Source: Atrichornis clamosus
Taxonomy: Eukaryota > Chordata > Aves > Passeriformes > Menuridae
Direction of reading: 5' to 3'
Assembly (NCBI GenBank): GCA_013400975.1
Contig: WBMZ01000171.1
Span: 1-64,000, forward strand
Length of the DNA: 64,000 bases
In this document: one piece after another, positions 41,401 to 56,400 of the stretch
How positions within the stretch are numbered: position 1 is the stretch's first letter
Layout of the letters: each line of letters opens with the position of its first letter
The notes under the pieces: model-generated
What the model was told of the DNA's origin: nothing
Seen by the model: only the letters and a program-made list of their open reading frames with translations
Databases searched by the model: none
Position numbers and translations under genes: made by a program

Positions 41401-44400
41401 ATACATAAGAAACATTTTTTGCTACCTCATGATACTTTCCACGTGGCATATACTCCTAATTTCAGACCTGCTGAAGTCACAGTCTGTCAGGAGCTCAAGG
41501 CAGAGGCTCATTCCTCCGAAATCAGCCTTGTGCCTGCCATACCTGCCAGAAATGGCAGCCCTCCTTTCTTTCTCTGGCTTCTGAGACTACCAAATAGGTA
41601 GCTGAAGAAATGCATGAACCCCTGCTGATATCTGATGTCAGCAATTAGCCCTCTTGGAGACAGATGGTATAGGCAATTATCCTTCCCCTTCAGTGCTGGC
41701 ATCAGCCAGATGGGCTGAGCTAGGTCCAGTAAGCTTTCTTTAATCAGCAGAGTATTTTCGTCTTTTCTTAGTCTTTAAGATGTCAAGGAGCTTTGGTCTT
41801 TCCTGAACCATCCCCATCTGAAGGCACACATTCAGAAACCTCTTGCCATGCACTAGAAAACTGACAGTGAGGCAGCAGCAGCACAGCCACAGGTGAACAC
41901 AGGCACCACTCAGGAATCGCCCCGTGTGTGAAGACAGTAATGGCTTGTCTCACACTTCTCCTTTTTCCTGTGAAGGCAAAGGAAGCAGCAGGAATGCTGG
42001 CTGAACACTGAAAAGAAAGAGCAGGACTGATGGTAGTCAATAAGGACTGCACCCTCACTCATGTAGAAGAGAGAGAAGGAATGGGGTTTTCAGGTTGACC
42101 TGTTCAAAATTCTTCCCTCTCAGCTCAGTGACAGCTAAATCCCTGCCAATAAAACCCATGCTAATCAGTGGTTAGGGAGAGGGAGCTTCTCAGATAGGGC
42201 AACTTCCTCCACCCCTGAAGGCACGACTTTTCTGTATTCTTAATCATATTGGGCCTGATTGAAGTGCTTTCCAGAATACAGATTTACTTCCTGAGCTCAA
42301 AAACATGTAACCACCATGTCCTTTCTCAGAAACACAGCTGCTTTTAAGACCATGTCCTGTAAGAATTGTGGCTTTGGACATAACTAAAAGTGAATAATTT
42401 TTATGATCATGTATTCTTTTAAGCTGTAAGGGTGTTTTTTTCTCTTTTGGCAATGGTTTCTTAAGATTGTTTCTTTATAAGTTACATCAGAATGAATCCT
42501 CAAAACAATTTGTACACCGTTTCACCCAAAGTCTCAAATAACCTTTAACTGGGAATCTTAGAAATTTTTGAAAGCTTTTAATTGGGAATCTCCTAAATCA
42601 TTAAAAGCCCTCAGTAAACATCAAGAGAACAGAATGCAGCAACTTGGGAAGCCTGAAAATTTTCTTTGAAAATACATGTGGAATTTTGTCTGCCTAAAGA
42701 ATTTCTGCTCCTTGCAGAAATGAAGGCACCAGTTGGGAGCTGCAGCTCCTGTGTGGTCTGACAGCCTCACCTTGCTGCTGTGAGAGGACACAGCCTCCTG
42801 CTTTTTAACCGTTTCTTGCTTGTGGTGACATGATTGAGTTTACTCCAACTGGACAACCAAGAAGCTTTTCTCAGAAAAGTTTGTTGTAGTCTAAACAGTT
42901 TAAATAATAAAACTATCCCAGCTGGACTTGGGATAAGCCTTGGGACACACAGCAAGCTGTGTTCTCGTGGGTGGGTGGTGAGTAAATAAAGTATTGATTG
43001 GTGAATCTGGAGCCTCTGCCTGCTCCTCCTGCCCCTTCTCTTGGCTTGATGCTGCTGTTCCCTTCTCCTTCTGGCCGAACTTCTGAGTTCAGCTGCATCA
43101 CAGGACAGAAGGAGGCATGAAGGAGAGGCTGCTTGGCTCAGCAGGTGCCACAGTGGCCCCGTGTTGCCAGCAGCAACAATTACTGACTGCTCTGTCAGAC
43201 CAGCTGGGTGTTCGAGGTCTCAGTGGGCGGCAGGAATGTGTACCAGGGCTGCTAAACATGTGAGAGTGCTGGCAGCCCTGGAAAAAGGGGGCTAGGACTA
43301 CCCAAAGAATACAGATCTGTGTTTAGAGCAAATCGGGAGCTTGACAATAAAATGAATTCCACAGGAGCTAAAGACAAAACTCAGTTTTAACTATAACATA
43401 CCTAATGCTTCAATAGTAATATCTAATCATGAGATTAACAGAGGCAGAGTAATCCATTCCACGTGTACATGAATTTGCCCAAGTGTTGCTAAAAAAATTC
43501 ACAAAGAGTGGTGCACAGAGCAAAATCTAGACTGGCAAACCAAGTGTTGCATTAGAATGTGTGACATTTGGACTGTTTCTGCAGGTTGAGAACAACGTTG
43601 CAGCTGTGCATGGCATGTCATATTACCTGCACACAGGTGATCTGAGCATAAATACATCTTTCTACAGTTATTTTATGCTGTTTCAGGAAATCCCCTCATA
43701 AATATTAGACTGTCACCAGCACAGCTCTGTCATTGAATGACAGTGGGTGTGATGGTCTAGCAAGACTCACATTCATGAGGATAACATGGGGTAGCTGATT
43801 AATATGCTGTTACCCCCTCAGACTCTTCATTTGCCACTGGATTCTGCTGTGTGGTGCTTGTATAAGTTCAGAACTCAGTGCTTTTTTATAAATACACGCA
43901 GAAGATAAAACAATACAGAGGCTGTAGGCAGCTGCTTTGAACTTGTATCTAAACATGGCATTCAAATGTTAATTGTGTGAATAAATCTTTTTCATTTTAC
44001 AGACATGCAAATGTCAGTAGAATAAAACTAATTATCAGAGGATGATGGTTTCTGACACCTGATAAATGCCAAGATGAAGCTAGTTATTGAAAGTGTATTG
44101 AAATACTCTGTTTGTCATAAACAAATATTCATTAAAAATTGACATGCTTATTTTCTAAGTGGTTGAAACTAATATCTTGGCATAATTCTAGCATCACGTC
44201 TAAAAACCTGATGCAACAAAGCTATATAAATGCAGCTTAGAGAAACATTATGGAGAGAAACACCTCAAAATGCAATAAACTTTTGTCTGCAGATTTTTCT
44301 TCCTTACATTGTCTCCACTCTCTCACTATGAATTACATACATCTACACTAGATGACTCTTCATGATACTGTTTTGTGGTTTGAAGTTCATCCTATCCAAA

Positions 44401-47400
44401 TTTTGTTTTACAAAACTAGTTACATTTCACACCTTATAACCAGAACGGTAGAGTTGTTACTCTCAGGTGGCAGAGGAGAAATCTGAACAGGGAATTTAGG
44501 GTAGTGCACCTTCAGTCAGGATTTGAACAATTTTCAGTTTTAATTTTGCTATTCTGTATTAAGGCACAGCATGCTTAAGAGCTTTGACTGAAGGTGTTTG
44601 TTTCTCCCTCCTCACAGATGGAAGGCCTTTAACTCTGGATGAAATATGGAGCAGTGTTCATGCATCCTACCAGGCTCGTCTGCAGGAGGGGCCCTGGGAC
44701 ACCATCACACAGCAGGTGAGAATCCACTGGTCCTTTACAAAATTGGGGAATGCAATATATGCCCGAATCCTCAGTGGCCTTATTCCTCTCTTGGACAGAA
44801 GTAAAAAAAAAAAACCAAACCAAAACCAACAACCCGCCCATATATATATATATATGTATATATATAAAAATGTATATAAATCTAACTCAGATCGTCCTGA
44901 GCCATTTAGCAGCAATAGTTTCAGTCCTGGATTTTGGAGGATATATAAGTGTTCACCATTTAAGGCTTAATTTGACAGTATCTCACGTTTAAAATACTTT
45001 TCCAAAGCCAATCCTGAAAAATTTAGGCGATTTCTCAGTAATCGTGGATTTGGGTGAATACAAAAGTAGATTTATTTATGTAAGTAAAACATATCAGTGT
45101 AACATTTCACGGATTGTCTGGTAATCAAATTACCAAAAAAGACTGTGTGTAATTTTCAGCGTTAAATAGATTTGCAATCCTTAGGATTGACGGAGAGAAA
45201 ATTGGTCTCTTGTCAAAAAATAAGTTGGTGCTGTCTAATAGTGAAACGTGGTTCAGAGCTGAGATGGTTGCTCTGGTGTGTTCCCTTCACTCCAGGTCTC
45301 CTGTGCGAATTTGACAAAGAATAGAGACTCTCCAGGTGTGATTTGTTTTCTCCACCAGATCAAGATATCATTGTGTCCCTTCTTCCTCCCCTTTCCTTCC
45401 TTGAGTTTTTGGTTTTGGCTGTTTCCAGGCACACAGGTCTCTTGCCACACCAGCTGACACGACAGGGATGTAACATCCACCAAGTTCTCCCTTAATTCCA
45501 GTAACACAGTTTAATTGCAGGAGGCCTGTTTGTAGGTGGTGCTCAGCCATGGGAGCACAAGCTGCATTCTTGTTTTTGCAGCCACAGGCTGTTACTTGTG
45601 TTATAACACCTTCCTGAGAACCTACCAAACATGGGTGTTCTGGTGTCTGCTCTGCACGTCTGAATTCCAGTTGCGAGCTGGCAGGCTCCTGTAATACACA
45701 CTTCCACATTAAAGCATTAATTACCTGACTTGTCTATGAATGAAGATGAGAAAATTAGGTTTTAATAACATAATGTAATAAAGTGACACTGCTGAGAATA
45801 AAGCATAAACGAGATGTTTGGAATGTGTAGAATCAGAGTTGTGGAAGCCAAAAGGAAAATCAGGTCACTCCCACACGGGGATTATTTTTGCCTCTTAAGG
45901 GGCAGTCAAAACTGCCCTCCATCTAATAACTGGAGGTGTATGTGAGATACATACTCACAAATTCTTGCAAACCCCAGGGATTTTGGATCCCAGAATGTGT
46001 GGAGTGATGTACCTGACTCTGTGACACCTCACCAGAGGTGGTACAGCCGACTCTTGAGTCCAGTGACAAACACAGGGAGAATATTTTGGAGAAATCAGCA
46101 GAGTTACAGCAGCAAAATATGACTTTTTGTTAAATAAGGAGATTATAGAAGATAACAAAAACTAGCCTGCAAGCCTCAGATCAAAGCAAGAGTTAGGTCT
46201 ACAAGAAAAAGACTGCTTTCCCCCCTCAAATGAATCAGGATTCTGAATTGAAATACGGAGTTTTCTCTTGCCTTTCTGCTTTTCTGCTGACCCATTTTGT
46301 TATGTGGGTTAGGCTTTGCCTGCAGGGACACAGATCGTATAATGCAAGTCACTGGGCAAACTCATCAAATCAGGCTTGAACACTCAGTACACATGAACAG
46401 CAGAGTAAAAAGGGTTAGGATTGTCATCCAAAAGAAATACAAATTTTAAATGCTACAAGCACCCCACCACTGGGAAGAAAAATTGAGCTTGCCAGTGTCC
46501 ACGCATGTTACTTAACTTTTAACTAGGGCTGATTTGCACTTGGATTGGCAAACTAGGAAAAGAAGGGCTCACTGACTTTTTGGGACCCTTTTCCCATGTA
46601 TTCTATGAAATGGGGGTGCAAGGACTGCTCATGTTTCTGGTACAACTATATTTTGGCTTATACTCTCTCTGGTAAAATATATCTATGGTAAAGGACATCT
46701 CAGGAACTGAGACAAGCTCCAAAGAGTGTAGATATTTGACATTTACCAAATTTTAGGTAAAATTTGGAGTTTTACAGTTACTTCTAATTATTGTGGAAAG
46801 TCATGCTCATTTTCAGACACAGAGCATCTTCAAATATTTTTCCTGACTAGATTACTGAAAAAAGCAGAAGTCAACTAGTTACCTTCTCATAAATAAATTA
46901 ACGTGATAAGGTTGCATAGTATTTTATAATGATAATTGATAAATGGTGATGATTTAATTGCACTTCCTCTAGTAATAATCTTAAAATGCTCAAATGAAGT
47001 TCCTGTGATTGGCTTTCTTCTGAGTTAAATCTCCCTGGGGTCTTCAGTCATCCCTTCCCTACATCCGGCAATAACTTGCTTTAGCTGTTTTAAATAATAC
47101 AAATCAATTAGAACACACAGCTGTTTAACAAAACTTCCAAATGTTGCTACAGGTCTCTGTGGGTATTTCCTGATGACTTATAATGACATCAATTTAGCAC
47201 ACCTGGTAAGATCTGTGTGAGCTGGAAGTGGCTTAATTCTGCAATGACAGGAAAATTAAGGAGTATTTATGGATTACTGTTGCCTTCCAGAACCGTTGCC
47301 AACTGTGATTTTTAGCTTCTTTTAAGGAAGATTCAGAAGTGAAATTACAGATTTTGAAAACCTATCCCCTGAATAGTTTACTAGTAACTTGGAGGGTGCT

Positions 47401-50400
47401 TTTTAGCGTTAGTTTATTTATATGAGTTACTTAATTATCATATAAATATATATTATAAATATAATATATAATATTTATACATTTAAGATAAATACATAGT
47501 GGCATTGTCTAAACAGCTCAAAACATACTGAGCCTTTTGTGTGCAATCAATATAATAAATACCAGGTGTAATAAACCAGTTAAGAAGGCAGCAGCCCAAA
47601 AGTGCCATGGTCAAATGCTGAACGATGAGGCAGATCTGAAAGGAAAAACACCCCACAAAAACAGGAAAAAGGTTCAAAAGCAAACAACAGAGTGGAGAAC
47701 AGAAATGAGACAAATGGGGGGAAATCTTCCTAGTTGTAAATGTGAACTTATTTTTCACATGGTAGTGTGTGGTGTAAGAATCAGGAATTTAAAAGCCAAG
47801 GATAACTAATGTTCAGTTAATCTGCAAAAGCTACATTTGACCTTTTAGCACTTTGGGAATATCTCTGAAGATGAGTGGGAGATGGGAAGCAGCAGAAAGT
47901 GGCTCTGTGGTTATAGCCAGAGCCTTCAGACGGTGTGGCCGTGGTTGGGTCCTTGCTGTAGGGTTGGACGTACAAGAGTGAAGCCCATTTTTGTTGGAAT
48001 GGGAATGGGACAGGCATTGGCAGGGCGTGAATTTTCATCCTGGTGTGGCTGCGGGCTCCACACCAGTCTGCAAGCGCCTTCATCAAGACCCAGAACACTG
48101 CTGTGGTCTTCACATCCGCTTGTTTTCCACAGGGTGTGTAATGATACTGGACTGATGGATACAGTCCCCTGCTGGAAGGTAAACTGAGACCCATTTATTT
48201 CTCAGGCACCTTCTGAAATTTAACAGTAGCAGAACAAGAGATTGAAAAAAAATGGGTAAAGACACTTGTAATTCTTCATTTCTTTGGCCTGATGGGTATT
48301 TCTAAAAGTGTAGACGAAGTAGAAGGACTTCAGCAGGGGGAGAGACAACACTTTGACAAACATGTGTTTCTAAGATGGTTATGACGCTGAGTATTAATTT
48401 AATTAATTTTATGAACATAGATGCCCAGGGCCATTCTTTATTCTTGTTACTCTTGCTAACCCATGCCTTCATTAATTTTTTTCTGTGTGGAAGCAAACAA
48501 GAGAATTTTATAAGCTGATGAATGAACCTGATCACAGTCAGTAGTATCACCAACAATTTTGTTTTTAACAGAGTGATGTTGTCATAAAGCCTGACCTTCC
48601 CCTGAGAAAACAAAGTCATAAACACAATCAAGTATATGTGCTAAGGCTTAATCAATGCTTAGTGATGATGGAATGTAAAATCAAACATCCAAGGATAGAA
48701 ATCGAATTGCATTATTACAGGAGGCTCAAGGGTTGAAAAACTACCCAATAAAACAAGAACAAAAGCTTGGTGAGTTGAAGATGCTGCAGAAATAGTCTAA
48801 AAAGCTAATCTGTGAGTCGGGACTGCAATGGACTGTGGAAGCTGTAGAGCAGATGTGTCCAGGCATCCCTCCCCTCCTTTTTAACCAACCATGGTCAGAT
48901 ACAATTATTTCTGTTACCAGCATGGGAAGGGACAGGTTTCATGTGTGATACCTTGGTTCTGGATTTTCCAACAATAAATCAGCATTGTGCTGGTTTAGCA
49001 CGTTGCTGTTGGCTCCAGAGAAAGTCATTCAGACCATTCTGATGCTGCCTGTATCCTAAGTTTCTGAAGAGTAAGTGATCAGGAATTTTGTATCTGTTTT
49101 TTCTCAACCTTTTATATCTCAGTTTGATTTGAATGAGGTGTTTTTCGTCTGTCATTTGATACTTAGCAGGTAGTTTTAAGATGTCTGTTCTGTCATATAG
49201 TCAACTAAACCTAAACTACCCAAAGCACAGCACAGAAGTGCACCTATTTCTGAGTTAATCCAGAGTCTTTTTCAATCAGGAGTTAAGAATCTGGAAGACA
49301 TATTTTTTATAGTATTTCAGTAATCCTGTCCATTACATCACTTAATTTATAGCAGTGTTAACAGAAAAATCAATAAACATTATTTCTAAAATGTCAGGGA
49401 TGTTAATAGTGTGATTTAAAAAAGGAGAAAGAGTCAAAACTCTGAGCAGAACACATTGATAGAGTGTTGTAGAGGCACATCTTGCTGAAAATGTGATAGG
49501 GAGGATTTAAATCATTACAGCTCAGTCATTTTGAGAAATGTGTGTAGGTAGCTATTCTTAGACATACAAATCTTCCCTGCCATATTGTGGGACTTTGCTG
49601 AGTGGGGGAGGCTGTATACAGTATATCTTAACAGAAGGTTGCTAAGATCGCTCTTAATGATTTTGAGTCATATCAACAGTTGCTATGGATCCCCTGCTAA
49701 TATTTTTGGAAAATTATTAGTGCAACTTCCTGAGAAAAGGGAGTCTTACCAGTGCAGACTGGAAAGCTGTTTGACAGGGAGAAAATACAAGGATGGCAAA
49801 GCTGGGTGTGTATTTATTTCCCACTAAAACTTTCTACGATGTGTTGAACTTCCGGAGTTTAAACTAAGCTCTAGTATTGTACAAGCTGCCAAGTAGGTTT
49901 TATTTTAAAACTAGCCATTAATTAATAATGTTTAGCTGCCCTGCAGTTTAGTCAAGCTTTTCCCTGTAAGACTTCATGGGCAAAAACCTAGTCCAGCTAA
50001 TTTCACAGAAAGAAAAGACCCATTAGTGAGCTAATACTAACTAATAAAGACCTAATAGTGAACTAAACTAAACAGTATGGACTAAATACAGAAGTTTAGC
50101 TGACGGATGTGTGGCTGATGTCATCTACCTGGACTTACGCAAAGCATTTGACGCTGTTTGACATGACATCCTTGTCTCCAAGTTGGAGAGCCATGGATGT
50201 GATGGATGAACCCCTTGGTGGACAAGGGCTGGGCTGGGTGGTCACACTCGGGCAGTTGAGGTCAATGACTCGATGTCCAAGTGAGAACCAGGGATGAGTG
50301 GTGGGGCCGTGGGGGCCTCATGGAGCTCAGCAGGGCCTGGGTCAGGGCAATCCCAAACACCAGCACAGGCTGGGGGAGAATGGAGTGGGAGCAGCCCTGG

Positions 50401-53400
50401 GAGAAGGACTGGGGGTGCTGGGGGGCGCGAGCTGGGAGCCAGAGCCCCCCTGTGCTGGGCTGAGCCCCAGCGTGGGCAGCAGGGGAGGGGGGGATTCTGC
50501 CCCTCTGCCCCTCAGCTGAGACCCCCCTGCAGTGCTGCCCCCAGCCCTGGGCCCAGCACAGGAAGGGCCTGGAGCTGCTGGTGCCGGGCCAGAGGAGGCA
50601 CCAGGATGGGCAGAGGGATGGAGCAGCTCTGCTGGGAGGAGAGGCTGGGACGGCTGGGGTTGTTCAGCCTGGGCAGGAGAAGCTTTGGGGTGACCTCAGT
50701 GTGGCCTTCCCGGGCCTGAAGGAGCCACAGGAAAGAAGGAGAGTGTCTCTGGACAAGGGGTGGAGGGGAAGGACACAGGGAATGGCTTCCCACTGCCAGA
50801 GGGCAGGGCTGGATGGGATATGGGGAAGGAATTGTTCCCTGTGAGGGAGGTGAGGCCCTGGCACAGGGTGCCCAGAGCAGCTGTGGCTGCCCCTGGATCC
50901 CTGGGAGTGTCCAAGGCCAGGCTGGACGGGGCTTGGAGCAGCCTGGGACAGTGGGACGTGTCCCTGCCATGGCAGGGGTGGCACTGGGTGGGCTTTAAGG
51001 CTTCTTCCAACCCAGACCATTCTGGGTTTCTGTAATAATTTATGTGTAGAGATAAAAGCAGTATGAAGATCTCTGCCAATTTCTTGAGCCCAATTCAGGA
51101 CAGACTTTCTAGTCTTGGTATATTACTTGAGCTGTTCAAGTTCAAGCTGTTCAAATAAAGATTCAGAAATAGTTTCCACACAGATTCGTAATTAATAGAA
51201 TGAATTACAGTGTAATAGTATTGATTCTCTTGATTATTTTCTACTTCTGTAGAAAATTGCATTTTATAGATAATTTATCTAGCAGTGATTCTGCTTCCAC
51301 AGTGTTTCCCAAGCAGAGATTTTGTGGAATAAGTTGTAACAGCATGTTCCCTGCCTGGTCTGGCATATTTCCTTGTAAACTGAGGCGTGTACTCTTCTGA
51401 CCTCCAACAATGAATGAAGCTGGCTACTGAACATTCCCCCCTTATGGAAAAATTCTAAATTACGCAACAACATTGATTGCACAGTGTGCCAGAAGTGAGT
51501 ATCACGTATGGCACATTCAGCTCCATTTGAAAGGCCACTGGAACAGCCATGAGGCATTGGAAGTGGTATTTTTTTCTTACTTTATTAATAAAAAAGTGCC
51601 ACTGGAATGGAAGGTAGGTGTCTAACAGAGAGCAGTTCATACCTAAGCACCTGCGCTCTCAAGTGGTGGAAGCAGATGGTGTCAGCAGCTCAAAAGCATT
51701 TGGACAAATTCATGAGGCCACTTGTCCATAAATGGAGGCAAAATTACCTGGCAGGAGGGTGTCCTCCTCTGCCCGTGGCGCAGATCTGCTGGAGCGGGTC
51801 CGGGAGTGAAGCACAGAGAGGGCGCCCAGGCTCGTGTTCTGCCCGCTGCTGCTGTTGGAGCGGGAGGCTCTGCTGGAGATCCACTGGACTTACTGGGATT
51901 GCAGAGACGAACCCTTTCAGGGCACCTTTGTCAAATCCCGGTACGGTTTTGGTTGGGGTTTTTTTTCCCTTATAATTTTTTAATCAGGGTAGGAAATCTG
52001 TCTCCAGTGTCTTTTCCATACTTCCACAGCTTGTTGGATCGTTCAGTTTTGCACCTTAGATGAATCTCATAACTTAAGAACAGATTTTAAATAGTAATTA
52101 ATTAAGACTATATGCTACATAACTAAAATGGTGACAACTGAATTAATCTACTTTTGGCAAGCATGGAAGAAGAATCATCTGTTTATTTTCTTGAGAAAAT
52201 GGCTGAGATGCCATTTCTTGACAATGTAACTGTGGACCTGCCAATTTTTAACTATAAAGTTTTCTTGAAAAAATCCTAAATGCATAAGTTGCGTACTTGT
52301 GAGAAGCTTTAAAGCTTTAGAAGAAGCTTGTTAAGCCTTAGAAACATGCCTGAGTGTCACCTAGTGCTTTGATTCCTCTTGTTCTTAAAATTAATAATTT
52401 AAACCTTACTATATATATATAAAATACATAATTATAGATCAGCAGTGTTGGCTATACTTGATTACTGTTTTGCTTGTCCTGCATTACCTCTCTTGTATTT
52501 CAAGGATCTTGTGTTAGCTATTCAGTACCTCTCAAAAAGATAATAAAGTTATAAAATATAAAAAATAATCACTGCCTCTTCAAAACCGTAAATATTCTAG
52601 AATAAGGGAGATTTGGGGGGTAAAATATAACTTACAGAATCTCAGAATGGCTAGGGTTGGAAGGACCTTTGTTGGGATCCATGATGGATTTGAAGCAGCA
52701 GATGCAAAGTGGTAGGCGTGGTTCATCTTAAAGAAATTCTGGCTGTGTTAAGTGTCCTTATATTTCTGCATTGTAGGATCTGCCAAAGCATCTCTGTTTG
52801 CCTCAGAAAAACGTAGCCATTTAATTGCCTTTCCAGCTTGCTCTTCCTGTTTGATGAAAGAAGGACAGGATCCAGCTTAATTGGCGGCATGGGGCTGGAA
52901 GCAGTAAAAGTGTTGATAAAAATGTGTTGGTGAAGGCGGCAGTTCTGTGTTAGGGAGCGCTCGGGGAACAGGACAGTAGATCATGGGGGCAGTGGCAACT
53001 GCTCGTGTGCACGGCAGAACTGGAGTGTAAATCAAAATCACTCGGCAGCCTCCTACCTCAAAAACAGGCTCAGTGATGACAGAAATTTGCTTTTTTGGGT
53101 CTAGTTTGCACTTCCCTGTCTCACCAGGGGCCTTCGATTTTTCCCTTGCTCGGTGCCATTGCAGTTTTGATTATTTGGTTATTTTGGCTGTCTGAGAAAA
53201 GGCAGGAGAACTGCAGTGGTTGCCCTTGCCCAGTTACCCTCCAGCACCTGTTGCAGGCAGAGGGAGGTTGTTCCTTCTTCAGCTTCTGGATTTGATGGGT
53301 TGTCTGTGTTTCATGGCAAAGTTAGAGAAACTTTCCTCAGTTGTGCCACTAGGATGGTTTGGCTTCTGATTGTAAATTGAAATCAAGGTGACTATAAATA

Positions 53401-56400
53401 CGTTATCTGTCCCAGATCCCACACTGGTCTGGGGGGGAAGGGATGTCAAAGCCCACCCAGTGCCACCCCTGCCATGGCAGGGACACCTCCCACTGTCCCA
53501 GGGTGCTCCAAGCCCCGTCCAGCCTGGCCTTGGACACTCCCAGGGATCCAGGGGCAGCCACAGCTGCTCTGGGCACCCTGTGCCAGGGCCTGCCCACCCT
53601 CACAGGGAACGATTCCTTCCCAAGACCCAGTGTAACCCTAACAGTAGGATGGAGAAGCCCTGTACAATTAGTATGCTACTAACAGCTTTATTGCTGTGAT
53701 TTACACCTTCTATCAGGATTATAAAAGTTCCCTGTGTAATTACAGCTCCTTAATGTTGCATTTGCAATGTACTGATTCCACAGTGATGGCTTTTCCATTG
53801 TAGTGATTCTGTTATTAGAGGAAAATCCCTCTGACCTCAAGTTCCACACGTTTTTAGCTCCATGTGTGCAGTCACTGTTCGAGGTGGGACACAGTGTCAG
53901 TCTGAAGAGAAGAACCCTGTTCCCTTCTTTCTGCACGTGTAGAGTTAGATTTTAGTAACTAGTAAGTTATTATTGATGTATATAAACATAAGGAATGAAA
54001 AAGAAGTAGACCATGAATTCAGGAACATAAATTACTTGTGGTATAATCCTAAATGAAGAATTTTTACTTAAACTCCGCCATTTGTTTCAGTAAATGTGGT
54101 CAAAAATTGGGAGGAAGGGAAAAACTTGTATCCTCTTCATTAATTGCATCACTATTTCCCTTTCCTAAATGGAAGAGATTACAGGGGATATGTTCTATAA
54201 ATTCTGCCTGCTTTTTCTGACCTGGTGACTGGGATTTTGAACACTGCTGGGAAAACGTCTGGAATCAATTGGCACTGGCTCTGGTGTTTGCTGGTAGGAT
54301 CCTGCATGAAATTTTTGACATCTCTCTGTGAATTTATTTTTGCAAAGCAACATCATGCAAACCAGATAGGGGAAGAGGCATTTTCAGGCACAAATCCCTT
54401 GCACTGCCATCAGTGGAGAGACCATAAATGTTGTGATGGATGCTTGAAGGCAGTTTAATGTAGCACTGGAGAAAATAGAAGCCATTACCTCTGGAAGAGC
54501 TCCAGTTATGACAGAGAAAATAAATGGTGCTGTTACAAGAGATGTACTGACAACAAAATTCCTGCTGGCTGGGGAGGAGAGCAGCAGAGCACAGTACAGA
54601 AACCTACAGACAATTACTCGTTATCTGAAGTAATGTTTATTTTTGGTTTAAATCTGACATGGAGACTGCTTGATAAAATGACATAATCCAATCTGATGGA
54701 GGTTTTAGTCTTAATTATAGTCGTGCTTGGGAACTGCCCAGTGTTTGCCACTGCTCAGATCCATGTAGTGACATTTCCCTCCTCAGCAGCTGTGCACGGA
54801 GGGTTGCACCTGCACAGGTGCTGAACAGGGGGCTCTGTGCTGCCACTGCTCACTCACACTCAGCCTGGGGCAGCATCCTGAACAAAACCAGGTTCAAGAC
54901 AAGGGGCAATGGCTTCCCTCTGCCAGAGGGCAGGGCTGGATGGGATATGGGGAAGGAATTGTTCCAGTGAGGGTGGGGAGGCCCTGGCACAGGGTGCCCA
55001 GAGCAGCTGTGGCTGCCCCTGGATCCCTGGGAGTGTCCCAGGCCAGGCTGGACGGGGCTTGGAGCAGCCTGGGACAGTGGGAGGTGTCCCTGCCATGGCA
55101 GGGGTGGGACTGCATGGGCTTTAAGGTCCCTTCCCACCCAGACCAGTCTGGGATTAATTTTCAAACCAACCCATGAAACATTTCCTATGTTTCATCCATT
55201 TTTCTCTTGGATGTTTTTTTTGTGGGAGGAGTTGAGGCAACAGCTACAGCAGCAGGTACAGAACATCCTCACACATCTTTCCTGAAGTCACCTAGGAAAG
55301 AGGTCTTTCTACAGAAAATAAATGCAGCAATACTTTGAGCTTCCAGATTCAGTGGAGTTCGTTCCTGCCTGTAAAAATACTCGTTTTCCATCAAAGCTGG
55401 GTCAGACTCGGAGGGATATGCGGATGTGTGATGGATTCCAGAGTGTGGTGCTGAACAGGCAGTGAGATAAATCATAGGCAGATAGATCCAGAATCATAGA
55501 CAGATCCAAGGAAATAATGCTGTTGATTTCAAATAAACTGTGTGTCAGAGTGTTACTGCCCAGGAGAGTTGTGGGCAACCTGCAAATGGGTTCTTGCAGT
55601 ACAGTGCCAACGAGTGCTTGTGGGAATTGACTTGCAGCTCTCACACTGCCCTGGTACATGACTGACTGGAAAAAGATTAATTGTAAACTAAAAGTGGGAC
55701 GATTCTTGTATACTGTGTATACTGTTTTGTTTTTCTGTTCCATGAGGTCCCAGTAGGACTCTGTATCTTCGGTGTAAGTGGAGTGTGGACTGGTCTAGAT
55801 GAAGGGTAGCATTGCTGCCCTCGTGCTTTGCTCAGGATACGTTTCACTGCGTGTGGAGTGTCGTCATTCTGCTGAGGACCGCAGCAGGTAGCGAGTACGC
55901 TCACGAAGCTGACGCAGCACAACTTCTGTTAGTTTTCACACTCCTGACAGTGTTTGAGAGGACTTGGGCTTCATCCCCCTGCGGACACCCTGCCCTCTCT
56001 CAGGGCTGGCTCCTGGGCCAGCCCCAGGCTGGTGGCCTGGCACTGAGAGGCTCTGTAGCCCATTACCAATTCTGAAATCATCCAGGGCTTTGACAACTCC
56101 TGCATTTTTATTGGCAGCATCCCCGTGCTTCCTCCTCAGAGCTGCTGTGTCAGTGATTTAACCTTGAGTGTACATTGAAGCCTCTCGGGGTGCTTTTGTG
56201 TACAGGATTTGGAATGCAGGATTTGTCTGAATCGCAGCTGATGCTCTCAGAGTGTTTTCCCTGATGCTCCACAAGCTCTTCCTCCCTACCTCAGCCTTTT
56301 CCCTTTGTAAAGGCTCCTGCTTAATGGGTCTTGGCTCAGAATTTCTTTTAATTTCTTGTACTTTCGTGGTTTTCTGGTCAGTGTGCGACATATTCCTGTG

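Noticed and set aside
48971..49020. Possible LTR start (TGTGCTGGTTTAGCACG)
   Set aside because: It resembles the opening words of an avian LTR, but no further LTR landmarks, terminal CA or duplicate copy were found.
50294..50719. 141-codon plus-strand frame, and the similar 150-codon minus-strand frame at 62802-63254
   Set aside because: Both are the same frame of the same CR1 subfamily in opposite orientations, in the element's noncoding tail.
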